IMG/VR virus record: IMGVR_UViG_3300010339_000016
Coordinates: 1 to 23,103 of that record
Source: a virus
Length of the DNA stretch: 23,103 nucleotides
Reading direction: 5' to 3' (one strand)
The notes under the pieces were generated by a model that ran no database searches, was not told the DNA's origin, and saw nothing but the letters and a program-made list of their open reading frames with translations. Of this stretch, positions 1 through 7,352 are shown one piece after another (position 1 is the first letter of the stretch; each line of letters opens with the position of its first letter). A program made the translations under genes and the position numbers.

Positions 1-120
1 CGCCTGCCCCTGGTTTGATTGAGCCTGATTCAAGCCTTTATTTATGTTGCCGGTGACTATGAGGTCACCGTCTACAACGAGTCCACCCTTGATAACCTGG
101 CTATTGTTTTGGCCGCTCAT
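1..120 (-). CDS. Partial CDS, 5' end of a gene after the ejection proteins (possible tail fibre or appendage)
   Basis: An ATG at 120 opens 40 codons without a stop and runs off the left edge, so only the N-terminus is visible. It overlaps the stop of the gp16-like gene by ATGA, and AGGTGG lies 3 nt before the ATG, so translation is probably coupled. The visible part is polar and ends Asn/Gln-rich, with a short beta-like stretch (GGLVVDGDLIVTGNI) of the kind seen at the start of beta-structured phage appendage proteins. In T7-like gene order the gene after gp16 is the tail fibre. That placement is the main reason for the tentative call. The reading frame and start are well supported; the function is inference. 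Confidence 0.6.
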   Translation of the reverse strand, partial: MSGQNNSQVIKGGLVVDGDLIVTGNINKGLNQAQSNQGQA

Positions 121-3100
121 GGTCCACCTATCAGCTTGGTCGGTACGTTAAGTATCTGCTTGAGATCATACCATATTTTTTTCGATGCCGATTGGCGTTG
201 TTTCTCCGTAAGGTCCGGGTCCATCGACCGAACGATATTCATCACAGTTTCTAAAGGCATCATGGCGATACCCTCGGTCGCACCGTACTGTGGAGAGTTT
301 GGAAACTTCTGTCGATCAATCAAGTTTTCTACCATCGGCCCGGCTATCGGGACCATGGCGAGGTTCGCCTTTCGCTCCTCGTCCGCTAGGTTAGGTTCGG
401 CTTTTTTACTCTTTGGCGCGCCGAATAGTAACTCCTTGGCTTTGTCGAGGCCGTAAAATATCGCCCCCTCCATAAGACCATACATTGTAACAGTGAATGC
501 AGCCCGTGAAACATTCCCAATAGTGGGCTTGCGGTATGCCTGCATGAGAGTCCGCCGAATCTGCTCTCCACCTTTTAACGGCTCGGTCTGGAACTTCCCG
601 AAAATGTTCCTTCCGATGGCAGACTTTTGAAGTCCTACCATATGCCCCGGATCATTCGTCGCGTGCGTCTCCCCAATGATCGTATCAGCGTATTTACCAG
701 CCGCCTCAAACTTCTGCTCGGGTGTGAGATTTTTCACATCAGCTTCATTGAGTCCCGTGGCTGACTTGAAATTATCGGAGAACGGTTTGCCCGCCTCAGC
801 TCGCTCAAATTGACGTGTCGCCTCATGCTCGGCTAGGTTCGTGTCCATGACGTAGGACTGAAGAGAAGAGGCCCTAGTCAGCGCCATGTTTGCTCGCTGG
901 GCTTGGGATAATACCGCCCGTGCTTTCCCGAGCTTGCCGGTGTTTTGAAGCATCTGTGCTTGGTCAAGGGTCGCACCTTTTCGAGTCGCAGTATCGAGCC
1001 GATTCGACATGAGCCGCGCCCGGAGGGCTGTCTTTCGAGGATGGACGGCGAGGTCAACCATCGATTCGGCTATCGCCTTTGGACTACCGTAGGACCATGA
1101 CCTGACACCGAGAGCGAGCATCTTGAACGGGACCGTTACAGAACTGACAATTCCAAGACGCAGGTTGCCCGCGATGTTACCCATGGTATCCAGCGCCTTC
1201 TCAAGGCTCTGTTGCGTTTCTCTTTGTCCAGCCTCTTCGGCCAAGTCTTTTCGCATTTGATTTAGCATCGGTTTCCCGTAAGATCGTTCGATTTTGTCCG
1301 AGATCACCGGGTCAAATAAAATGTCCGATGCGGCCTTGACTGACTCCCCCATCTTCGTGATAAGGGCGGTATTGCTCGCCGATTCGTGAAGCTTGTCCCA
1401 GAATCCCGTGGTATGAAGTGCACCTTTTGATCCGATTCGCTTAGTCAGCCTAGCTTCATTCGGACCTATAGGTATCTGACGATTAGCTTTCTGGATCGCC
1501 TCGATGTCGTCATTGTACGAGAGGTCGTGCTTGACCACGTACTTAGGCCAATAATTTTCCTCTCGGGGCAAAGGGAACCCATGTCGTCGCTGATTGTACT
1601 GGTCAAGATGATCCCCGGCCACATCGAGCTGTTTAGCTACAGCGTTCATCAGTTCGTGGTCCTCGGTGGACAACTGCGCGAACAATTTCTGGTAGGTTCC
1701 CTCAGATATCTTCTCTACAGGGGCAGGGTTTCCGTCATCGAGGACATGGCTCTTTACGGCACTTCCACCCTCGATGAGTGCGGCCCGGTTATCCTCGCTT
1801 TGAAAGTCCATGAAGTTGTCCATGACTTCGCCCCTGGTCAACGTAACCCCATCCGCCGTGATTGGCTTAGTCCAGTATTCCGTCCATTTCAATGGGTTCT
1901 TCCGCTGGTCTATTCCCATTTTATCCTGAAGGATAGCCCGAGCGGGGGCCTCAAGATCATTGGCGAACGGTTCGACTTCAACCTTGTCTTGAAGAGGATC
2001 ACGTATAGCCTTGTCATGAAGAGGGTTATTTTTCCCCCCAAACACCCATTCACCATTCATCGAGTAGCTGTAAGCGATGGCGTTTGCGTGAGACCGAATA
2101 AGTCGGTTACGTTTTGAGGTGGCAGGACCAAACTTGGAAACCTTTGGCGGCGCGATGCGAATACCGGCTTCCTCTTGGAGCTTGGATCGTTCGACTTCCT
2201 GGCCCAACTTGCCTACTTTGTCCCGCATCCTCTGGATATGGTCTAGGTTCATCACGGCATCATGCACGGTCTTAATATCGGCGATGGTGAGGTCTCGTAG
2301 CTTTGTGGTTGGCAATTCCTTGAGTCTGGTGAGGTCGAGGTCGGGGGATGTGTCATTCCCTGCCGCCTGGAGGGCTTCGTGGACCTGGGCGAGCTCCGCT
2401 ACTTTCTCGTCTCCCTTGTCGGCCTTGAGCGTGTGACCTTTCTGCTCGAATTTGTCCTGAATCGAACGAACGGCATCCCCAAGGTCTTTGTTCATATTCG
2501 AGGGGTCGAGCTTGTGTATCCCCTCGATGTACTTATTCCTGACCTCTATGGTCGCCTTACGAGCTTGTTCGGTCGCCACGGCCTGCTTCTCAAGCGCGTC
2601 TTTGGCTGCCTGGTCCTCCGCTGTAGCAAGAGCCCCCTTGAGCCCTGGATTCTCGGGGTCGTCGGCTAGGAGCTTCCGTATCCCCTGGACGCCCTTGTTT
2701 TTGTCCACCATGGATAGGATGGAAGGGCTCGTAGCTGTTTCACGTGGAACAAGTGGCGCGTCGAGGTTCCCGATGGGTGTAGCCGCCAGGGTCTCCTTCG
2801 CCAGCTTGGTCCTCTGAGCCTCGGCCTGGGCCTCCGCATCGGCCGCAGCCTCGGGGGGTAGGGGTGAAGCACCCTCCTGCTCAGGGGACGCAGCCACGGC
2901 CCGTTTTGGGGCCTCTGAGGGCAAGTCTCGGGCCTTCGCAGCGATCCCAGGGAGTTTTCCTATCAAGGCTCCGGCCCCCTCGAGCGCGAGGCCCCCGGCC
3001 GCCATCGTGACGGTGTTCAAACCGATCTCTTTTGCTTGCTCTTGGAGGGTCTTTAGGGGAACATTGGTCTTTTCGGCAACGTTGCTCAGTTCCGTTCCGA

Positions 3101-4016
3101 GCTGATCGACCATGTTATTCCAGGCTGCGGCGGTCGCCGCGAAGGTAGTCTGCTTGGCAACCGCCCCGCCTGCGGTTAAAAGGCCTCCCTTGAGGCCCGA
3201 TTTGGCTACCACGTTGGCGAAAGCCACCTGTAGAGCGTCCTTGGCGCGGCCCACGGGGAAAGCCAGCATTGCCGTGTTCACGAGGTCAAGCACTTCGGCT
3301 TCGATGAGCGAGGAAGTTTCACCTTTCCCTTCGGCCCGAGCAGCCTTCTTATAGGCGCCTATCCCTGCCGCCGTGAATTCCCTGGCTTCTTGAAGCCCCA
3401 TGTTGAAGTGATACTCGGCCGTGTCGGGGTTTATTTGAACCCCAAGTATCTGAAATCCTTTGGCGACAAGGCCCTGAAAATCCTCAGAGAGAGCCCCCGC
3501 AGCCGCGCCCGCCTTGGTCGCGGTTTCCCCCGCGAACGTCCCGAACCCGGATATCGTATCGGCAACAAACTTAGGGACGCCTTCAAGGGTCTGCCCTTCC
3601 TTCTGCGCCTCGAGTTCGTCTACTTGGGTCTGGGCTTCGGGAGGAAGTGGACCCATGGGATACATGCCGTTAATTCGGTTGATCTGCTGGTCGAGGCTGG
3701 TATTCTTAACGTAGTTCTTGATCTTCTGAGCCGCGCTTGCCGGCTTCTCAGGGTGTCCAAAATAGCTTTTAGCGACATTTTCTGACTGGCTATAAGAAGT
3801 ATATTTTGACATCCCGATAAGAGGAGAAACCGTTTGAGCAAAGTCGAGTTTATCCTTGTCGATGTATTTACTTACGTCCAATGAAGGGGTTGGTTCAGTA
3901 GATACTTCGGGCGAAACCTTTTTTACAAGCGCATTAAAATTAACTCCCGTAGTCGCAGGTTGTTGAGTCTGTTGATCGGAGGCGGATTGATCGCCTATTA
4001 GTTGACGGAAGTCCAT
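117..4016 (-). CDS. Large internal virion protein, T7 gp16-like in position (ejectosome)
   Basis: This 1299-residue protein is the largest in the window and the last of four consecutive ejection-type genes. In T7 the equivalent gp16 is carried in the head, enters the host at infection and helps draw in the genome. Visible features are a Gln/Thr-rich N-terminus, an Ala/Gly-rich weakly hydrophobic part around residues 275-360, an Ala/Glu/Pro-rich low-complexity linker at about 365-410, long charged helical stretches, and a hydrophobic segment near residues 1174-1190 followed by a Lys-rich patch. I see no soluble lytic transglycosylase motif at the N-terminus, where T7 gp16 carries one. The ATG at 4016 overlaps the previous gene by 19 nt and has AGGG 6 nt upstream. 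The frame is certain. The gp16 role rests on size, order and composition, not on a recognised domain. Confidence 0.72.
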   Translation of the reverse strand: MDFRQLIGDQSASDQQTQQPATTGVNFNALVKKVSPEVSTEPTPSLDVSKYIDKDKLDFAQTVSPLIGMSKYTSYSQSENVAKSYFGHPEKPASAAQKIKNYVKNTSLDQQINRINGMYPMGPLPPEAQTQVDELEAQKEGQTLEGVPKFVADTISGFGTFAGETATKAGAAAGALSEDFQGLVAKGFQILGVQINPDTAEYHFNMGLQEAREFTAAGIGAYKKAARAEGKGETSSLIEAEVLDLVNTAMLAFPVGRAKDALQVAFANVVAKSGLKGGLLTAGGAVAKQTTFAATAAAWNNMVDQLGTELSNVAEKTNVPLKTLQEQAKEIGLNTVTMAAGGLALEGAGALIGKLPGIAAKARDLPSEAPKRAVAASPEQEGASPLPPEAAADAEAQAEAQRTKLAKETLAATPIGNLDAPLVPRETATSPSILSMVDKNKGVQGIRKLLADDPENPGLKGALATAEDQAAKDALEKQAVATEQARKATIEVRNKYIEGIHKLDPSNMNKDLGDAVRSIQDKFEQKGHTLKADKGDEKVAELAQVHEALQAAGNDTSPDLDLTRLKELPTTKLRDLTIADIKTVHDAVMNLDHIQRMRDKVGKLGQEVERSKLQEEAGIRIAPPKVSKFGPATSKRNRLIRSHANAIAYSYSMNGEWVFGGKNNPLHDKAIRDPLQDKVEVEPFANDLEAPARAILQDKMGIDQRKNPLKWTEYWTKPITADGVTLTRGEVMDNFMDFQSEDNRAALIEGGSAVKSHVLDDGNPAPVEKISEGTYQKLFAQLSTEDHELMNAVAKQLDVAGDHLDQYNQRRHGFPLPREENYWPKYVVKHDLSYNDDIEAIQKANRQIPIGPNEARLTKRIGSKGALHTTGFWDKLHESASNTALITKMGESVKAASDILFDPVISDKIERSYGKPMLNQMRKDLAEEAGQRETQQSLEKALDTMGNIAGNLRLGIVSSVTVPFKMLALGVRSWSYGSPKAIAESMVDLAVHPRKTALRARLMSNRLDTATRKGATLDQAQMLQNTGKLGKARAVLSQAQRANMALTRASSLQSYVMDTNLAEHEATRQFERAEAGKPFSDNFKSATGLNEADVKNLTPEQKFEAAGKYADTIIGETHATNDPGHMVGLQKSAIGRNIFGKFQTEPLKGGEQIRRTLMQAYRKPTIGNVSRAAFTVTMYGLMEGAIFYGLDKAKELLFGAPKSKKAEPNLADEERKANLAMVPIAGPMVENLIDRQKFPNSPQYGATEGIAMMPLETVMNIVRSMDPDLTEKQRQSASKKIWYDLKQILNVPTKLIGGP

Positions 4017-5746
4017 ACATATCCCTTATCATTCTTTCCCTTCGTCTCTTCGATCAAAACCTTTCCTTTGTCTGATCTTATGCGATAAAGAGTACCTCCG
4101 TCTTTTGATATCATCGCCGGATACCCGCCAGTTATTTTAGTTATTTCGCTAAATCCAGGGTCAGAATTGTCAACGAATGTCCCATCAGTAATATTCTTAT
4201 TTGCTAGTTGTTTCATTAGGTGAAGGTTCGCTCCTTCATACATTTGTCTTATGGTTTTATCAGTAGCATTTGGGGCATACACACCTTTAGGATTATCCGT
4301 ATTCTTGATACCGGATAAGAATTGAACCATGTCTTTAGAATTGTATTCCCCATTGAAAATCTGGCTAACAAGTCCTTGAGTGGTAAACTGATTCTTAATC
4401 GCGTCATCTATAGCCTGGGCAGTTTTCTTGTCCTTTAATTCCTCGGCATAGTGTACTATATCGTTTCCTTTAAGAGTTCCTTTATTCGCGGTTATGTAGC
4501 CGTCAAGCAATTCCATTGAAGCACCAAGAACATCTTCATCATAAACACCGCTTCCATCCGGCTTTATGAGCCCCGATTTAAGCATTCTAACACCCTCTGC
4601 TTTGAACTTTCCAAGAGGGCCAGTTTCCTGAGAAGTCATATCCCTGAGTTTTATATAGTCTGGTACTGTTAATTTATCAGCGGTGAGATCGGCAGTTAGT
4701 TCTTTCTTTGCCTGGGCTTCATCTGTTAACCCATCATTGATTTTTTGATACCAATCAGCAAAGCCAATCGCCTGCGGTGCAGTTCTTTTGGCACTTCCCG
4801 ATCCTCTTCCTTTAGATTCCTTGCTAAGTCTTTCAAATAGGCTAGTAAGACTAGAGGCATTAGTTTTCGACGCTACCGGATTCCCCCATTTAAGAGAGTC
4901 TATTTCATTCAGGCCAAACAATGGGACAGGTTTATCTCCTGGCTCTTTTGGAGCGAACTGAGCAATTATCTTATCTTCTGAATCGTTATATAAAGCGTCA
5001 TCTTCTCTTTTAGTTTTGGCGTTAGCGGCATCCACAAGAAGTTTACCCTGCTTCACGGCATAGTCAGCGATCTTCCCGGTATCATCTTCATTGAGATAAT
5101 CGTATTGCCCGGCATTGTCATTTACATATTTCAACCCACCGAGGATATCTCCTCCGCTCTGAATAATATTATCTACTGCTTTTTTCTTCAAATCCTCGTA
5201 TTCAATATTATGAAATTCCTTAACCTTTAACTGAGCCGCTTCGGCAGGAAGTCTTACTCCGGTTCTCACATCATCGTCATACTGTTTCCCTATTTTGCTC
5301 ATCTGAACATCATAGGGTTCGTTTAATTTACGGATAGAAGTGACGTTGCTATCAGAATTACCGCGAAGCGTATCGATGCGAGCCCCAATTACTTCGCCCT
5401 CGATCTTCCTCGACCGCTCGATCTTCTGAGACTGCCACCAGTCGTGAAGCTGATTTTTAGCCCCCTGGTTCTTGAGGGTCTTTTCTATCGTTGACCACGC
5501 TTCATCCTGGGCCTTGGTGTTCTGATCTTGCCAATTAAGAAAGTCTGATGATCCTTTAGTAGAACGCTGATAGTCAAATTGATTCATGGCGTTCGTGAGT
5601 TGAGTTTGTCCTACGTTGAACTGGGACACCATTTCCGCATCATTTAATTTGTCATAAATAGTCATTCCAGCCTTGAACAAAGTCTGTCCAAGGTTCTCCT
5701 CTGAGGCGGCTAGGTCTTGTCCTGCACCACTAAATAGGCCAGCCAT
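3998..5746 (-). CDS. Internal virion protein, T7 gp15-like in position (ejectosome)
   Basis: This 582-residue, mostly helical, charged protein lies between the gp14-like and gp16-like genes, where T7 encodes gp15, a component of the tube built in the host periplasm during genome ejection. It has no membrane segment or enzyme motif that I can recognise. It is rich in Lys, Asp and Asn, with coiled-coil-like stretches between about residues 80 and 250, and a short basic linker (KGRGSGSAKR) near residue 320. The ATG at 5746 sits in a TAATG junction with the preceding stop, and GGAGG lies 6 nt upstream, so the start is secure. The DNA is visibly richer in A and T than the head genes to the right and the gp16-like gene to the left. 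Confidence 0.68.
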   Translation of the reverse strand: MAGLFSGAGQDLAASEENLGQTLFKAGMTIYDKLNDAEMVSQFNVGQTQLTNAMNQFDYQRSTKGSSDFLNWQDQNTKAQDEAWSTIEKTLKNQGAKNQLHDWWQSQKIERSRKIEGEVIGARIDTLRGNSDSNVTSIRKLNEPYDVQMSKIGKQYDDDVRTGVRLPAEAAQLKVKEFHNIEYEDLKKKAVDNIIQSGGDILGGLKYVNDNAGQYDYLNEDDTGKIADYAVKQGKLLVDAANAKTKREDDALYNDSEDKIIAQFAPKEPGDKPVPLFGLNEIDSLKWGNPVASKTNASSLTSLFERLSKESKGRGSGSAKRTAPQAIGFADWYQKINDGLTDEAQAKKELTADLTADKLTVPDYIKLRDMTSQETGPLGKFKAEGVRMLKSGLIKPDGSGVYDEDVLGASMELLDGYITANKGTLKGNDIVHYAEELKDKKTAQAIDDAIKNQFTTQGLVSQIFNGEYNSKDMVQFLSGIKNTDNPKGVYAPNATDKTIRQMYEGANLHLMKQLANKNITDGTFVDNSDPGFSEITKITGGYPAMISKDGGTLYRIRSDKGKVLIEETKGKNDKGYVWTSVN

Positions 5747-6921
5747 TAACCACCTCCAGGAGAATAATAATCATCGAAGCTCATATTCTGTCCTGTCATA
5801 TCGGCATATGTGTCAAGATCATAGGCATATTCTGGTTCAGATTCTGTATAAGTTTTAGGATTATACATTTTATCGAATGCCGTTGCACCTGTACTGAGGA
5901 TATTCGAAAACGCATTGAGCCACAAAGACGTATCATAGGTGGAAAGATTTTGCTGAGTGAACGCTTCATTCTGAGTCATCGCTGATTCTGACTGAGATAA
6001 TCCGAGATATGCCGATTCCATTGTGTCTTCCTGAGACTGCTCCACAGCCAAAAGCTGTTGTTGCTGGCCTGTCTCGAAGGTGGCCGCTTGGTTGGCAATT
6101 CCTGTAAGTTGAGCATTCCCCGCTACGGCTACCTGGGATTCTTCTTGACCTATTTGAAGGTTGGCATTGCGCTCATATGCCGCGAGCTGAGCTAAAGGAG
6201 ACGAAGCAGAATCATAGATATTTGTCGTTCCCGGCGTAACGGAAAGCTGGGCAGGGGTCGCCGCTACTGCCGGAGTCACCTGAGAACCAGCCTGCCCGGT
6301 GATTCCAGAGGCAGAATCAGTAGCTCCAGCAGTAGCGGGGACCCATGTCAAGCTTCCCGTTTGGCCGAAGCCACTGCCGGAGCTACTGATTCCAGAGGCA
6401 GAATCAGAAGCTACGGTTGCTGGATCCGTTCCCGATTGGGCCGACTCGGCCGTCTTAGCTACCGTTCCAGCGACAGCCGCTTGGCCGTTTTCTCCTTGCT
6501 CCATGGAGAGTTGTGAACCTTGGCCGGCCACGCCAGCGCTTTGGACCGCACCCGGTCCGACCTTTATCCCTCTGGCCGCAGCATTGGAAACAATTTCTGA
6601 TGCACCTTGTGCAGCCTGTACCTGTTGAGAACCTATTTGTTCTTCAGCCGTTCCTATCGATGAAAAAGCCGAAGCGTAGGCAGATTGTTCTCCTTCCGTC
6701 TCTGACTGTTCTTGCGTTTGCATCTCTGACTGATAATTAGCCAGAGTCCTAGCCTGTTGAGTTTGGAGTGCGTTGATATTCTGAATTTGATTGTACTGGT
6801 TGAGTTGGTCTTGTTGCTTCTGTTGATCTGCTTGACTTTGAGCACTCTCAGAACCTTCCCAGGCATCATATATTTGTATGCCAACTTCAGTGACTCCAAG
6901 TCCTATAAGTATCGCCGTCAT
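5746..6921 (-). CDS. Internal virion protein, T7 gp14-like (Gln/Ser/Ala-rich, ejectosome)
   Basis: This 391-residue protein begins with a hydrophobic segment (about residues 2-20), then becomes an extended Gln/Ala/Ser/Glu-rich helical protein, with a Gly/Ser/Thr-rich middle (about 170-245) and an acidic Tyr-rich C-terminus ending in GGG. That pattern, and its place directly after the gp13-like gene, fits the T7 gp14 class, which inserts in the outer membrane during ejection. The middle contains an in-frame repeat encoding DSASGI twice, with a looser DSASS copy later. The ATG at 6921 forms TAATG with the previous stop and has GAGG 8 nt upstream. The frame is certain and the assignment is by composition and order. 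Confidence 0.7.
   Translation of the reverse strand: MTAILIGLGVTEVGIQIYDAWEGSESAQSQADQQKQQDQLNQYNQIQNINALQTQQARTLANYQSEMQTQEQSETEGEQSAYASAFSSIGTAEEQIGSQQVQAAQGASEIVSNAAARGIKVGPGAVQSAGVAGQGSQLSMEQGENGQAAVAGTVAKTAESAQSGTDPATVASDSASGISSSGSGFGQTGSLTWVPATAGATDSASGITGQAGSQVTPAVAATPAQLSVTPGTTNIYDSASSPLAQLAAYERNANLQIGQEESQVAVAGNAQLTGIANQAATFETGQQQQLLAVEQSQEDTMESAYLGLSQSESAMTQNEAFTQQNLSTYDTSLWLNAFSNILSTGATAFDKMYNPKTYTESEPEYAYDLDTYADMTGQNMSFDDYYSPGGG
6300..6407. repeat. Two copies of a 21-bp direct repeat inside the gp14-like gene
   Basis: Bases 6300-6320 and 6387-6407 are identical, with start points 87 nt apart (29 codons), so the repeat is in frame. Each copy encodes part of DSASGI. Each also contains GATTC and GAATC separated by eight bases, giving it a small internal dyad. 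A third, shorter relative (gcagaatca) lies near 6207. The repeat is probably a recent local duplication in a flexible linker. Confidence 0.75.
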
Positions 6922-7352
6922 TATTTAATCCTCGACCAAAGAGCTTTATCTATACCTTCAGGTCCAAATTTTCTCATATATGTTTCGAGATTAAACCCCA
7001 AAAATTTCATTGTTCTAGCCCATTTACCTCCAGGGATAGTAATAGCCTGTACTCGGTTAAAATTATTTTTATTTATCATAAAAGTTAAATGATCACGTGC
7101 AACTTTAAGAACAGAAGGACCTGCATAGTTGTTTCTAATGCACATCCAAGCTTCACCCATACCTTCCCAATATCTATGTATCCCTCCGCACATTACAATA
7201 ATTCCATTTACTTCGTAGGAATATGAAGGACCTTGTTTTTTGTGAAATTCTCCTATTTTTACAACATCGACTCTTTTGGTATATTTCTCTTCCATGTCAT
7301 CGAATCCAATGAGATGTTCAGGATCAAAATCAATAACACTACATTCGCTCAC
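6921..7352 (-). CDS. T7 gp13-like internal virion protein (GNAT-like fold, DUF2833-type)
   Basis: This is a protein of about 143 residues. Its middle and C-terminus carry the pattern I associate with the T7 gp13 / DUF2833 family: a central V-x-G-I-I-V-M-C-G-G-I strand, then GEAW, a helix with KVARDHLTF, RVQAITI, and a final LGFNLETYMRKFG. This resembles an acetyltransferase (GNAT) scaffold. T7 gp13 is needed for proper assembly of the ejection proteins. No ATG is available near the 5' end. I chose GTG at 7352 because AGGTGA lies just upstream. GTG at 7358 is an alternative two codons longer. The gene overlaps the tail tubular B gene and joins the gp14-like gene by TAATG. The DNA is AT-rich, like the next two genes. 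Confidence 0.75.
   Translation of the reverse strand: MSECSVIDFDPEHLIGFDDMEEKYTKRVDVVKIGEFHKKQGPSYSYEVNGIIVMCGGIHRYWEGMGEAWMCIRNNYAGPSVLKVARDHLTFMINKNNFNRVQAITIPGGKWARTMKFLGFNLETYMRKFGPEGIDKALWSRIK

Noticed and set aside
1527-2117. 196-codon open frame on the + strand within the gp16-like gene
   Set aside because: It is opposite a long, well-supported gene, with no ribosome site and no recognisable protein. Long antisense frames are common in such DNA.
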